DNA from: Bhargavaea sp. CC-171006
GTDB lineage: Bacteria > Bacillota > Bacilli > Bacillales_A > Planococcaceae
DNA length: 64,000 bases
Direction: 5' to 3'
Assembly: GCF_009761675.1 (NCBI RefSeq)
Contig: NZ_QUZH01000002.1
Span: 16,598-80,597, forward strand
The notes beneath the pieces were generated by a model that worked only from the letters and a program-made list of their open reading frames with translations, was not told the DNA's origin and ran no database searches. Positions 36,561 to 44,820 of the stretch are shown one piece after another. The translations under genes and the position numbers were made by a program. Position 1 is the first letter of the stretch, and each line of letters opens with the position of its first letter.

Positions 36561-36875
36561 ATGGCTATTCAACACGCAACCGATCAAGATTTCCAAACAA
36601 AAGTATCCGACGGGCTCGTTCTCGTCGACTTCTGGGCAACATGGTGCGGACCGTGCAAGATGATCGCGCCTGTACTTGAAGAAGTCGATGCAGAAATCGG
36701 CGACAAAGTTCAGATCGTCAAAGTCGATGTGGACGAAAACCAGCAGACAGCCGGAAAATACGGCATCATGTCGATCCCGACACTTGTCCTCTTTAAAGAC
36801 GGTGAAATCGTCGACAAAGTCGTCGGTTTCAATCCGAAAGAAAAGCTTGTCCAGTTTATCGAGCAGCACGCGTAA
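36561..36875 (+). CDS. trxA: thioredoxin
   Basis: A 104-residue thioredoxin, the general cytoplasmic disulfide reductant. The active site WCGPCKM has Cys29 and Cys32. The buried Asp in LVDFWATW, the cis-proline loop MSIPTLVLFKDG and the C-terminal VGFNPKEKLVQFIEQH are all present. SD GGAGG precedes ATG. It has its own promoter and a terminator between it and uvrC. In B. subtilis it is also placed between etfA and uvrC and is stress-induced. Confidence 0.97.
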   Translation: MAIQHATDQDFQTKVSDGLVLVDFWATWCGPCKMIAPVLEEVDAEIGDKVQIVKVDVDENQQTAGKYGIMSIPTLVLFKDGEIVDKVVGFNPKEKLVQFIEQHA

Positions 36876-36887
36876 CAAAAAGAACGC

Positions 36888-36920
36888 TGACCGGGTCCCT
36901 CTGAGGTGCCCGGTTTTTTT
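36888..36920 (+). terminator. intrinsic terminator after trxA
   Basis: ACCGGG (36890-36895) and CCCGGT (36909-36914) followed by seven T; the uvrC SD follows at once. Confidence 0.8.
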
Positions 36921-36935
36921 GGCAGGTGAAACCAT

Positions 36936-38750
36936 ATGAATGAAACAATCCGCCAGAAACTGGCGATTTTGCCCGACCAGCCGGGATGCTATCTCATGAA
37001 AGACCGGCAGGGCACCATTATCTATGTCGGCAAGGCGAAAGTACTCAAGAATCGTGTCCGCTCCTATTTCACCGGTTCGCATGATGCCAAGACGCAACGG
37101 CTTGTGAGCGAGATCGAGGACTTTGAATACTTCGTCACATCCTCTGACATCGAAGCGCTCATCCTGGAGCTGAATCTGATCAAAAAGCATGATCCGAAGT
37201 ACAATATCATGCTTAAGGACGATAAAACCTATCCCTATATCAAACTGACCGCCGAACGGCATCCGCGCCTGATCGTGACGCGGAAAGTCAAGAAAGACAA
37301 GGGCAAGTACTTCGGTCCTTATCCGAATGCCTATGCCGCGCAGGAGACGAAAAAACTGCTTGACCGGATTTATCCGCTCCGGAAATGCAACACGCTTCCG
37401 GACCGGGTATGCCTCTATTACCATCTCGGTCAGTGCCTGGCACCATGTGTCAATGAGGTCACTCCGGAGACATACCGTGAGATGACGGCCGGCATCACCA
37501 GGTTCCTGAATGGCGGGTACAAGGAGGTCAAGGATGACCTGTCCCGCAAGATGCAGGATGCGGCGGAAAAACTGGAGTTCGAACGGGCGAAGGAATACCG
37601 TGACCAGATCTCGAATATCGAAGCCGTCATGGAAAAGCAGAAAATGACGACGACAGATATGACTGACCGGGACGTGTTCGGCTATGCAGTCGACAAAGGA
37701 TGGATGTGCGTCCAGGTATTCTTTATCCGGCAGGGCAAGCTGATTGAAAGGGATGTTTCGCTTTTTCCGATCTACCGCGATCCGGAGGAGGAATTCCTGA
37801 CGTATATCGGGTCATTCTATGACAAGCCGGAGCATATTCAGCCAAAGGAAATTTTCTTCCCTGAAGGGACGGACCTGGAAATTGTCAGCCAACTGCTCGA
37901 TGCAAAGGTCACGGTGCCGCAGCGCGGACAGAAAAAAGACATGGTTAAACTTGCTGAGAAAAATGCGCAAATCGCACTTTCCGAGAAGTTCCAGCTGATC
38001 GAGCGCAGAGAGCAGAGGACGGTAGGTGCCGCCGAACAGCTCGGCGAAGCAATGGGCATCGCGACGCCGCTCCGCATTGAAGCGTTCGACAACTCCCATA
38101 CATTCGGTGCTGAGGCGGTGTCCGCCATGGTCACGTTCGTCGACGGCCGGCCCGATAAAAAAGGTTACCGGAAGTACAAGACGAAGACTGCTTCCCGCCA
38201 TGACGACTATGGAGCGATGAGGGAAGTGGTCCGCAGAAGGTACGTCCGTGTACTGAGGGACAATCTTCCACTTCCGGATCTGGTTCTCATCGACGGAGGA
38301 AAAGGTCAGATCAGCGCCGCAAAGGAAGTCATAGAGGACGAACTCGGTCTCGACATCCCTGTTGCCGGCCTCGCAAAGGACGATAAGCACCAGACTGCGC
38401 TTCTCCTGTACGGGGACCCGCCTGAAGTTGTTCCGCTTAAGCGGACCGGCGAAGCCTTTTACCTGCTCCAGCGGATCCAGGACGAAGTGCACCGGTTTGC
38501 CATCACGTTCCACCGGCAGCGGAGGGGAGCGAAATCTCTCACTTCCTCACTGGACGGGATTCCGGGAGTCGGGGCAAAGCGGAAAAACCAGTTGCTCAGT
38601 CATTTCGGATCGGTCAAGAAGATCCGCGCTGCTGACGTGGACGAACTTAAGGAAGCGGGACTTCCGCAATCCGTCGCGGAAACAGTGCAGCAATATTTCA
38701 GGGAGCAGGACAAGGCAAAAGAAGAAAAGACATCCGGTACCGGCGAATAA
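36936..38750 (+). CDS. uvrC: excinuclease ABC subunit C
   Basis: A 604-residue UvrC, making both incisions in nucleotide-excision repair. The GIY-YIG nuclease is N-terminal ([29 protein letters not shown], about 15-43). The UvrB-interaction helix pair ([29 protein letters not shown]) is at about 196-224. The RNase H-like C-terminal nuclease has [18 protein letters not shown] and AKDDKHQ. The tandem helix-hairpin-helix ([26 protein letters not shown]) ends the protein. The SD AGGTG lies directly after the trxA terminator. A DUF1992 gene follows 12 bases later. Confidence 0.96.
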   Translation: MNETIRQKLAILPDQPGCYLMKDRQGTIIYVGKAKVLKNRVRSYFTGSHDAKTQRLVSEIEDFEYFVTSSDIEALILELNLIKKHDPKYNIMLKDDKTYPYIKLTAERHPRLIVTRKVKKDKGKYFGPYPNAYAAQETKKLLDRIYPLRKCNTLPDRVCLYYHLGQCLAPCVNEVTPETYREMTAGITRFLNGGYKEVKDDLSRKMQDAAEKLEFERAKEYRDQISNIEAVMEKQKMTTTDMTDRDVFGYAVDKGWMCVQVFFIRQGKLIERDVSLFPIYRDPEEEFLTYIGSFYDKPEHIQPKEIFFPEGTDLEIVSQLLDAKVTVPQRGQKKDMVKLAEKNAQIALSEKFQLIERREQRTVGAAEQLGEAMGIATPLRIEAFDNSHTFGAEAVSAMVTFVDGRPDKKGYRKYKTKTASRHDDYGAMREVVRRRYVRVLRDNLPLPDLVLIDGGKGQISAAKEVIEDELGLDIPVAGLAKDDKHQTALLLYGDPPEVVPLKRTGEAFYLLQRIQDEVHRFAITFHRQRRGAKSLTSSLDGIPGVGAKRKNQLLSHFGSVKKIRAADVDELKEAGLPQSVAETVQQYFREQDKAKEEKTSGTGE

Positions 38751-38762
38751 AGGAGGAACGGG

Positions 38763-39134
38763 ATGAACTGGAGAATCGTCGAGGATGCCATCCTCAAGGC
38801 GCGGGAGGAAGGGAAGTTCAATAACCTTCCCGGCGCCGGCAAGCCGTTGCCGAAGGACGAACTTGAACATGTGCCGGCCGACATCCGTATGGCGGTCAGA
38901 ATCCTGAAAAACAGCGGTTACGATGAAGAAGCCATGTTCGTGCAGAGAGAAATGACCGAACTGGGCGGCAGGCTGAAGAGTGCCCCCGAGGAGGATAAGT
39001 CTGAGCTGGAGCAGGCCTACAACCAGCAGATGAGGAAGATGAATAGCCTGCTTTCAAAAAAGGGAGTGCGCACCAACAGTTCCGCGTTCAGGCAATACAG
39101 CCGGCAGGTCAATGACCGCCTGAAATGGGACTGA
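38763..39134 (+). CDS. DUF1992 / DnaJC28-like conserved protein
   Basis: A 123-residue soluble helical protein of the DUF1992 family (DnaJ homologue subfamily C member 28 conserved domain, without a J domain). The hallmark N-terminal segment EDAILKAREEGKFNNLPGAGKPL is followed by the conserved RMAVRILKNSGY and a charged helical tail. Function is unknown. AAAGGAGG precedes ATG, and it starts 12 bases after uvrC, so the two are probably co-transcribed; no repair role is implied by sequence. Confidence 0.85.
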   Translation: MNWRIVEDAILKAREEGKFNNLPGAGKPLPKDELEHVPADIRMAVRILKNSGYDEEAMFVQREMTELGGRLKSAPEEDKSELEQAYNQQMRKMNSLLSKKGVRTNSSAFRQYSRQVNDRLKWD

Positions 39135-39183
39135 CCTTAGCCAAGTGGGGCTGTCGGAGCAACCGGACTCGGCAAATGGAATA

Positions 39184-39240
39184 GCAAACGGCACGGACAC
39201 CGGCCCGCGTTAAGCGACCAGAGTCCGTGCCGTTTGCAAT
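39184..39240. terminator. long-stem terminator-like hairpin between converging genes
   Basis: GCAAACGGCACGGAC (39184-39198) pairs perfectly with GTCCGTGCCGTTTGC (39223-39237), 15 bp with a 24-base loop. AATTTTC follows on the plus strand and TATTCC on the minus strand. Confidence 0.7.
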
Positions 39241-39275
39241 TTTCTCCCCGAACTTATGGGACAGTAACGGGGTGC

Positions 39276-39692
39276 TTATTCCCAAGCCAACGTCAGTTTG
39301 ACAATGCCTTGCCGCCGGTCCGCCTCCGGCCGGCACTCAGTGATCCGGTCGTGGATTTTCTGATACTGACCCGCCAGAAAACCGGCTTCGACGGAAAAGC
39401 AGCGCCGGCCTTTCCTGACCAGTTCCGGATTGGGTTTAAGTTCATAAGTGATCTCCCTTTTGCCGGTCGATTCAATGCTGAGGATTCCCCAGCCCGCTTC
39501 ATTGAAAAAACCGGCAGCTTCATCCATATCAAAGAGGGGAAATTCGGATGCCAGTTCCTTGCCGGCCCAGTACAGGATTTCATCCTCATGTCTGCCAAGG
39601 ACTGATGGAAGAATATAATCGCGGAAAAGAGTATAGCCGAACTCTGTCGGTTTTTCGTTTTCCTTTCCGGCATTTTCCGGTTTCAACTCCAT
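39276..39692 (-). CDS. yslB: DUF2507 family protein YslB
   Basis: A 138-residue protein of the DUF2507/YslB family, fold type of V4R-like ligand-binding domains. Recognisable stretches are FGYTLFRDYILPSVLGRHEDEILYWAGKELA, FFNEAGWGILSIESTGKREITYELKPNP and FSVEAGFLAGQYQKIH. Role is unknown. AGAGGCG lies about 8 bases before ATG. It is transcribed divergently from sdhCAB, the same neighbour as in B. subtilis. It shares the hairpin at 39184 as a likely terminator. Confidence 0.85.
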   Translation of the reverse strand: MELKPENAGKENEKPTEFGYTLFRDYILPSVLGRHEDEILYWAGKELASEFPLFDMDEAAGFFNEAGWGILSIESTGKREITYELKPNPELVRKGRRCFSVEAGFLAGQYQKIHDRITECRPEADRRQGIVKLTLAWE

Positions 39693-39789
39693 TTATGCTC
39701 GCCTCTTCCATTGGAAAAACTTGACCGGAAGCTTTTTTAGCTGCCCGGGAACCGCATACGCGGCTTTTGTCGAAAATGTGACCGTCACC

Positions 39790-39818
39790 TTGATTTCCCT
39801 CTACTTGAGGAGTACAAT
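39790..39818 (+). promoter_or_regulatory. sigma-A promoter of sdhCAB
   Basis: TTGATT (39790-39795) and TACAAT (39813-39818), spacer 17, leaving a 5' leader of about 110 bases before sdhC. Confidence 0.75.
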
Positions 39819-39935
39819 GGTCATGTCTTAAATATTGTAAACATGATTAAATATGCAGTCAATGTACGCTTCCGCCGGCAGGCGGGGGCATCCTTGTCTG
39901 CCTGTTTATCAGTACTAAGGGGGGTAAAAGATTTC

Positions 39936-40541
39936 ATGAGAGATTCTGATTTTGGCTTGCGCCGGCTGCATTCGCTGCTTGGGATTCTCCCGATCGGCCT
40001 GTTCCTAACGCAGCACCTTATCATCAACCACTTTGCAACACAGGGGGTTGAGGCATTCAACAGGGCGTCGGACTTCATGGGCAACCTGCCTTTCGTTCTC
40101 TGGCTTGAGTGGATCGTCATCTACATCCCGCTCATGTTCCACGCGTTTTTCGGCCTTTATATCGCGTTTACCGCCAAGCCGAACACGAGCCGCTACGGTA
40201 CATATCGCAACTGGATGTTCTTCCTGCAGCGGATTACAGGTGTATTCCTTGTAATCTTCATCGCTTGGCACATCTGGCAGACGCGTGTCCAGAAGGCATT
40301 CGGTGCAGAAGTCGACTTCGACATGATGGCAGACATCGTCGCCAATCCTCTTATGCTCGCGTTCTACGTGGTCGGCATCGTCTCCGCGACGTTCCACTTG
40401 GCGAACGGCTTCTGGTCGTTCCTCGTCACATGGGGCATCACGCAGTCTCCGCGTTCGCAGCGCATCTCTACGTTTGTCATGATGGGTCTGTTCCTCGTCC
40501 TGTCCGTGATCGGCATCCGTGCCATCTTCGCATTCGTGTGA
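39936..40541 (+). CDS. sdhC: succinate dehydrogenase cytochrome b558 subunit
   Basis: A 201-residue di-haem membrane anchor of the B. subtilis-type (type B) complex II, with five transmembrane helices. The family start RDSDFGLRRLHSLLGILPIG is intact. Haem-ligand histidines are visible in TQHLIINHF, LMFHAFFG, FIAWHIWQ and SATFHLANG. The start at 39936 aligns with the family N-terminus and has AAGGGGGG about 11 bases upstream. An in-frame ATG at 39843 would add an unrelated hydrophilic extension and is rejected. First gene of sdhCAB. Confidence 0.95.
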   Translation: MRDSDFGLRRLHSLLGILPIGLFLTQHLIINHFATQGVEAFNRASDFMGNLPFVLWLEWIVIYIPLMFHAFFGLYIAFTAKPNTSRYGTYRNWMFFLQRITGVFLVIFIAWHIWQTRVQKAFGAEVDFDMMADIVANPLMLAFYVVGIVSATFHLANGFWSFLVTWGITQSPRSQRISTFVMMGLFLVLSVIGIRAIFAFV

Positions 40542-40594
40542 TGACTGGCATCCCGTGTCACCTACTTTGATCTAACTGAGGAGTGAAAGATAGA

Positions 40595-42346
40595 ATGGCG
40601 AAAAGCAAGTTGATCGTCGTCGGCGGCGGCCTCGCCGGCCTGATGGCGACGATTAAGGCTGCCGAAGCAGGCACGCCCGTCGAATTATTTTCCCTGGTCC
40701 CTGTAAAACGTTCCCACTCCGTCTGTGCACAGGGCGGCATCAATGGTGCGGTCAACACGAAAGGGGAAGGCGATTCCCCAATGATCCACTTTGATGACAC
40801 TGTGTACGGCGGTGACTTCCTGGCGAACCAGCCACCTGTCAAGGCGATGGCTGAAGCGGCACCGGGAATCATCCACCTGATGGACCGGATGGGCGTCATG
40901 TTCAACCGGACCCCTGAAGGTTTGCTTGACTTCCGCCGTTTCGGCGGAACGCTCCACCACCGTACGGCATTTGCCGGAGCAACGACCGGCCAGCAGCTTC
41001 TTTACGCGCTGGACGAGCAGGTCCGACGCTTTGAAGTGGAAGGCCTCGTCAAGAAGTATGAAAACTGGGAGTTTCTCGGAGTCGTTCTCGACGACGAAGG
41101 CGTCTGCCGCGGAATCTCCGCTCAGAACCTGAAAATAATGGAAATCCAGACATTCCGCTCGGATGCCGTCATCATGGCGACCGGCGGACCTGGAATCATC
41201 TTCGGCAAGTCGACAAACTCCGTCATCAACACTGGTTCCGCTGCGGCAATCGCTTATCAGCAGGGCGCAACTTACGCGAACGGCGAGTTCATCCAGATTC
41301 ACCCGACAGCAATCCCAGGAGACGACAAACTCCGTCTCATGTCCGAGTCCGCCCGCGGTGAAGGCGGCCGTGTCTGGACTTACAAGGACGGCAAGCCTTG
41401 GTACTTCCTCGAAGAAAAGTACCCGGCATACGGAAACCTCGTGCCGCGTGACATCGCGACACGTGAAATCTTCGACGTCTGCGTCAACCAGAAACTCGGT
41501 ATCAATGGCGAGAACATGGTTTACCTTGACCTCTCTCATAAAGATGCGCATGAGCTGGATGTCAAGCTCGGCGGAATCATCGAAATCTATGAGAAATTCA
41601 CGGGCGACGATCCTCGCAAAGTACCGATGAAGATCTTCCCGGCAGTCCATTACTCGATGGGCGGCCTCTGGGTAGACTACGACCAGATGACGAACATTCC
41701 CGGACTGTTTGCTGCAGGTGAGGCAGATTACTCCATGCACGGCGCAAACCGCCTCGGTGCAAACTCCCTCCTGTCCGCAATTTACGGCGGCATGGTTGCC
41801 GGCCCTAACGCAGTCAAGTACATGGAAGGCCTCGACAAGCACGCCGAGGACCTGTCGTCCACGCTGTTTGACGGTGTCGTCAAGTCCGAAGAGCAGAAGT
41901 GGGACAACATCATGAAGATGGATGGCACGGAAAATGCTTACGTCCTTCACAAGGAACTCGGCGAGATCATGACGGACAACGTTACGGTCGTGCGCTTCAA
42001 CGACAAGCTCCAGGAGACGGACTACAAGATCCAAGAACTTCTCGAGCGCTACGAGAACATCAACGTCAACGACACGTCCCGCTGGTCCAACCAGGGTGCG
42101 GCATTTACCCGCCAGCTCAAGAACATGCTATACCTGGCACGGGTCATCACAATCGGAGCTCTTAACCGTGACGAAAGCCGCGGTGCGCACTTTAAGCCGG
42201 ACTTCCCTGAGCGGAACGACGAAGAGTTCCTGAAGACGACAATGGCTTCGTTCAACGGTGCCGCCAACGCACCGAAGTTCGAGTATGCCGATGTCGATGT
42301 TTCCCTGATCAAGCCGCGTAAGCGCGACTATACATCCAAGCATTGA
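40595..42346 (+). CDS. sdhA: succinate dehydrogenase flavoprotein subunit
   Basis: A 583-residue flavoprotein oxidising succinate to fumarate. The FAD-binding dinucleotide fold starts VVGGGLAGLMATIKAAEAG. The histidine that carries covalent FAD is expected in RSHSVCAQGGINGAVN. Substrate-site segments include QIHPTAIPGDDKLRLMSESARGEGG and VHYSMGGLWVDYDQM. SD GAGGAG lies 11 bases before ATG at 40595; the overlapping GTG at 40583 falls inside the SD. Middle gene of sdhCAB. Confidence 0.96.
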   Translation: MAKSKLIVVGGGLAGLMATIKAAEAGTPVELFSLVPVKRSHSVCAQGGINGAVNTKGEGDSPMIHFDDTVYGGDFLANQPPVKAMAEAAPGIIHLMDRMGVMFNRTPEGLLDFRRFGGTLHHRTAFAGATTGQQLLYALDEQVRRFEVEGLVKKYENWEFLGVVLDDEGVCRGISAQNLKIMEIQTFRSDAVIMATGGPGIIFGKSTNSVINTGSAAAIAYQQGATYANGEFIQIHPTAIPGDDKLRLMSESARGEGGRVWTYKDGKPWYFLEEKYPAYGNLVPRDIATREIFDVCVNQKLGINGENMVYLDLSHKDAHELDVKLGGIIEIYEKFTGDDPRKVPMKIFPAVHYSMGGLWVDYDQMTNIPGLFAAGEADYSMHGANRLGANSLLSAIYGGMVAGPNAVKYMEGLDKHAEDLSSTLFDGVVKSEEQKWDNIMKMDGTENAYVLHKELGEIMTDNVTVVRFNDKLQETDYKIQELLERYENINVNDTSRWSNQGAAFTRQLKNMLYLARVITIGALNRDESRGAHFKPDFPERNDEEFLKTTMASFNGAANAPKFEYADVDVSLIKPRKRDYTSKH

Positions 42347-42371
42347 TCTCTGAGAAAGGAGACGCATAAAA

Positions 42372-43172
42372 ATGGCTGAAAATGCTGTAAAGGAACGGAA
42401 TGAGGCGACGGCCGCAAAGACCGTCCAGTTTAAGATCCAGCGTCAGGATAGCCCGGAATCGAGCCCTTACTGGGAAACGTTTAATGTCCCGTACCGCCAG
42501 AACATGAACGTCATTTCGGCGCTCATGGAAATCCGCCGGAACCCGGTGAACTCCGAAGGCAAGAAAACTTCTCCGATCCAGTGGGAAATGAACTGTCTCG
42601 AGGAAGTCTGCGGTGCCTGCTCGATGGTCATCAACGGCCGCCCGCGCCAGTCTTGTACGGCGCTTGTCGACCAGCTGACCCAGCCGATCACACTTGAGCC
42701 GATGCGCACGTTCCCGGTCGTCCGCGACCTGGTCGTCGATCGTGAAGTCATGTTCGACTCGCTCAAGAAGGTCAAGGCATGGGTGCCGATCGACGGTACG
42801 TATGACCTCGGCGAAGGCCCGCGTATGCCTGAGCGCAAGCGCCAGTGGGCTTATGAACTTTCCAAGTGCATGACTTGCGGCGTATGCCTTGAAGCTTGCC
42901 CGAACGTCAACGACAAGACGAACTTCATCGGCCCTGCGCTGATTTCCCAGGTCCGTCTGTTCAACGCTCATCCGACTGGCGCGATGAACCGTGACGAACG
43001 TCTGGATGCCCTGATGCAGGACGGCGGACTCGCAGAATGCGGTAACTCACAGAACTGCGTAGTCGCCTGCCCGAAAGGCATTCCGCTTACGACATCGATC
43101 GCTGCAATGAACCGCGCAGCATCCGTATACTCCTTCAAGCGCTTCTTCGGTTCCGACCACATGGTCGACTGA
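42372..43172 (+). CDS. sdhB: succinate dehydrogenase iron-sulfur subunit
   Basis: A 266-residue subunit passing electrons from FAD to quinone. The [2Fe-2S] ligands lie in NCLEEVCGACSMVINGRPRQSC (about 75-96). The [4Fe-4S] and [3Fe-4S] ligands lie in CMTCGVCLEACPNVN (about 167-181) and CGNSQNCVVACPKGIPL (about 217-233). Length and cysteine spacing match the Bacillus subunit. AAAGGAG precedes ATG. It is the last gene of sdhCAB, followed by a strong terminator. Confidence 0.96.
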   Translation: MAENAVKERNEATAAKTVQFKIQRQDSPESSPYWETFNVPYRQNMNVISALMEIRRNPVNSEGKKTSPIQWEMNCLEEVCGACSMVINGRPRQSCTALVDQLTQPITLEPMRTFPVVRDLVVDREVMFDSLKKVKAWVPIDGTYDLGEGPRMPERKRQWAYELSKCMTCGVCLEACPNVNDKTNFIGPALISQVRLFNAHPTGAMNRDERLDALMQDGGLAECGNSQNCVVACPKGIPLTTSIAAMNRAASVYSFKRFFGSDHMVD

Positions 43173-43181
43173 TTTGCGCCG

Positions 43182-43223
43182 TCCCCAGCGAACCGGTATG
43201 TCCGGTCCGCTGGGGATTTTTTT
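43182..43223 (+). terminator. strong intrinsic terminator of sdhCAB
   Basis: TCCCCAGCG-ACCGG (43182 on) pairs with CCGGT-CGCTGGGGA (to 43216), followed by seven T. Confidence 0.93.
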
Positions 43224-43304
43224 AATTGAAGAGAGAGATCAGCCCCTGAACGGCCGTGTCACCTGAGCAGGCAGTTTTATATAGTAGGAACATGCCCGTG
43301 CACC

Positions 43305-43333
43305 TTCTCAACATTTGTCTCATCTGATAATAT
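43305..43333 (+). promoter_or_regulatory. probable promoter of the thioesterase gene
   Basis: TTCTCA (43305-43310) and TAATAT (43328-43333), spacer 17, with TGA before the -10 giving an extended -10. A FadR box follows directly. Confidence 0.6.
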
Positions 43334-43336
43334 ATA

Positions 43337-43354
43337 AGAATGAATAGTCATTCA
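43337..43354. promoter_or_regulatory. FadR-like operator upstream of the thioesterase gene
   Basis: AGAATGAATAGTCATTCA matches the FadR box at the fadR promoter (33133-33150) in 17 of 18 positions, and lies in the same place relative to the -10. See findings. Confidence 0.8.
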
Positions 43355-43378
43355 TTTTAGTTGGCGGGAGGAATGGTC

Positions 43379-43837
43379 ATGAGGGCATCATACATCGGGG
43401 ATTTTAAGGAATGGAAAAAGGGGTTCAGCTTTTCGGTACCAGTCACTGTCCGATTCTCCGAGACGGATATGTTCGGTCATCTGAACAATACGGTCAATTT
43501 CACTTATTTTGAATACGCAAGGATCGAGTACCTGAAACACCTCGGCCTTATGGAGAATTGGCTGGATGAGGATGAAGGGGCCATTACGGTTGTTGCCGAC
43601 CTTCAGTGTGATTATCTGAAGCAGGTATTCTTTGATGAACAGCTGGACATCCATGTAAAAACCGCCAGAGTCGGCAGCACTTCGCTGGATATCCACTATC
43701 TAGCGACCGACCGGGACGGGGAGCCGGCATTTACCGGACGGGGAACGATTGTCCAGGTGAGCAGGAAAACCGGCAAACCGCTTCCGTGGTCGGACAAAGC
43801 ACTGGATGCAATCGGTGCCGCCTCGGCTTTATCGTGA
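43379..43837 (+). CDS. ysmA: acyl-CoA thioesterase, 4HBT hot-dog fold (YsmA-like)
   Basis: A 152-residue 4-hydroxybenzoyl-CoA thioesterase-family protein, hydrolysing acyl-CoA thioesters. The hot-dog signature VRFSETDMFGHLNNTVNFTYFEYARIEYL contains the catalytic Asp-x-x-Gly-His-x-N-N stretch at about residues 28-35. It matches B. subtilis YsmA in position, between sdhB and gerE. The start at 43379 has GGGAGG 8 bases upstream; ATG at 43373 is too close. The FadR-like operator over its promoter suggests expression together with beta-oxidation. Chain-length preference cannot be read. Confidence 0.88.
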   Translation: MRASYIGDFKEWKKGFSFSVPVTVRFSETDMFGHLNNTVNFTYFEYARIEYLKHLGLMENWLDEDEGAITVVADLQCDYLKQVFFDEQLDIHVKTARVGSTSLDIHYLATDRDGEPAFTGRGTIVQVSRKTGKPLPWSDKALDAIGAASALS

Positions 43838-43867
43838 TAAACCTTTAAATGCCGGGCAAATGCCGTC

Positions 43868-43895
43868 ACCGCCGGACCCGTCCCTTCATACTCTA
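43868..43895 (+). promoter_or_regulatory. candidate sigma-K promoter of gerE
   Basis: CATACTCTA (43887-43895) fits the sigma-K -10 pattern CATANNNTA, with AC (43868-43869) 17 bases upstream as the minimal -35. gerE is a sigma-K gene in B. subtilis. Confidence 0.6.
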
Positions 43896-43924
43896 CGATG
43901 AAGAGTTGAGGGGAGGGGCGCTAC

Positions 43925-44149
43925 GTGGCGGATGAGCTGCATCATCGTTCATTGCTTACCGGAAGGGAAAGAGAGATTTTCCAGCTGCTGGTGAAGGATC
44001 AGACAACGAAGGAAATTGCAGCCAAGCTGGGAATCAGCGAAAAGACCGTCCGGAATCATATTTCGAACACCATTCAGAAACTTGGGGTATCCGGACGCGC
44101 TCAGGCAATTGTCGAGCTTCTCCGGCTATCGGAACTCTCGCTTGACTAA
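43925..44149 (+). CDS. gerE: spore germination/coat regulator GerE (LuxR-type)
   Basis: A 74-residue stand-alone LuxR-type helix-turn-helix protein, the late mother-cell regulator that activates and represses spore-coat genes. LLTGREREIFQLLVKDQTTKEIAAKLGISEKTVRNHISNTIQKLGVSGRAQAIVELLRL covers the complete DNA-binding domain with no sensor part, as in GerE. The start is GTG behind a GAGGGGAGGGG SD. The sequence upstream fits a sigma-K promoter. Neighbours ysmA and ysmB are as in B. subtilis. Confidence 0.93.
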   Translation: MADELHHRSLLTGREREIFQLLVKDQTTKEIAAKLGISEKTVRNHISNTIQKLGVSGRAQAIVELLRLSELSLD

Positions 44150-44169
44150 ATATACTTGCCATTCCGCAA

Positions 44170-44204
44170 GAAACCGTTCACAATATAAGTATTCAAACGG
44201 TTTC
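44170..44204. repeat. inverted repeat upstream of the MarR-type gene
   Basis: GAAACCGTT (44170-44178) and AACGGTTTC (44196-44204), perfect 9-bp arms 17 bases apart, ending just before the SD of the MarR-type gene. It could be its autoregulatory operator or a leader hairpin. Confidence 0.5.
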
Positions 44205-44219
44205 GGGAGTGGTGAGTTG

Positions 44220-44714
44220 ATGGCTGGCTTGAACGGAGAGGACCTGCAGCATAACGGGGAAGAAATCGCCTTCGTCGAAAAGGAGCTGCGTCATATCGCT
44301 GCGCTGATCAAACAGAGCGGACGGGAGATTCTTGATAATTATCCAATCACCCCGCCGCAGTTCGTGGCACTGCAATGGCTGCTTGAACTCGGCGACATGA
44401 CGATCGGAGACCTGTCGAATAAGATGTATCTGGCCTTTTCGACGACGACCGATCTCGTAGACAGAATGGAAAAGAACCGTCTTGTGAAGCGGGTCCGCGA
44501 TGAACAGGACCGGCGAGTCGTCCGGATTCATCTGCTGGAGGACGGGGAACGCATTATCCAGGAAGTCATCGAGAAACGGCAGAAGGACCTTCAGGCCGTG
44601 CTGTCCGATTTTTCGGCGGATGAAGTCGTCCGGCTTTCCGGCATGCTGTCCAAGCTGCATAGCGGCATGAAGGAAGGCAGGAAGCGAAGAATGGATATGA
44701 AGAATAAAGAGTGA
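44220..44714 (+). CDS. ysmB: MarR family transcriptional regulator (YsmB)
   Basis: A 164-residue winged-helix MarR regulator. The DNA-binding core LLELGDMTIGDLSNKMYLAFSTTTDLVDRMEKNRLVKRVRDEQDRRVVRIHLLEDG spans about residues 58-113 with the wing motif DEQDRRVVRIHLL. The N-terminal helices and the C-terminal charged tail fit a dimerisation region. The start at 44220 follows GGGAGTGGTGAG. It lies after gerE as YsmB does in B. subtilis. The inverted repeat at 44170-44204 may be its binding site. The ligand is unknown. Confidence 0.88.
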   Translation: MAGLNGEDLQHNGEEIAFVEKELRHIAALIKQSGREILDNYPITPPQFVALQWLLELGDMTIGDLSNKMYLAFSTTTDLVDRMEKNRLVKRVRDEQDRRVVRIHLLEDGERIIQEVIEKRQKDLQAVLSDFSADEVVRLSGMLSKLHSGMKEGRKRRMDMKNKE

Positions 44715-44725
44715 TGGCGGCTGAT

Positions 44726-44757
44726 GAAGCCCGGAGCAGAAGCGCTTCGGGTTTTTC
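44726..44757 (+). terminator. weak terminator after the MarR-type gene
   Basis: GAAGCCCGGAGC pairs imperfectly with GCGCTTCGGG and is followed by TTTTTC. Confidence 0.5.
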
Positions 44758-44820
44758 GCTGTCCTGAAACGGTTATGATACGAGGAGACGGCAACTGCCG
44801 GGCGGAAGGAGCAGATACGG

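Noticed and set aside
39777..39787. GTGAC-C-GTCAC palindrome next to the sdh -35, considered as cre or FNR/CRP site
   Set aside because: It mismatches the cre consensus at several fixed positions and has the wrong spacing for CRP/FNR.
39843..39935. 31-codon extension of sdhC from an upstream ATG
   Set aside because: Does not resemble SdhC, no SD, and the known family start lies at 39936.
40685..42034. Minus-strand open frame of 449 codons opposite sdhA
   Set aside because: No SD, composition reflects the complement of a GC-rich conserved gene, and sdhA is certain on the other strand.
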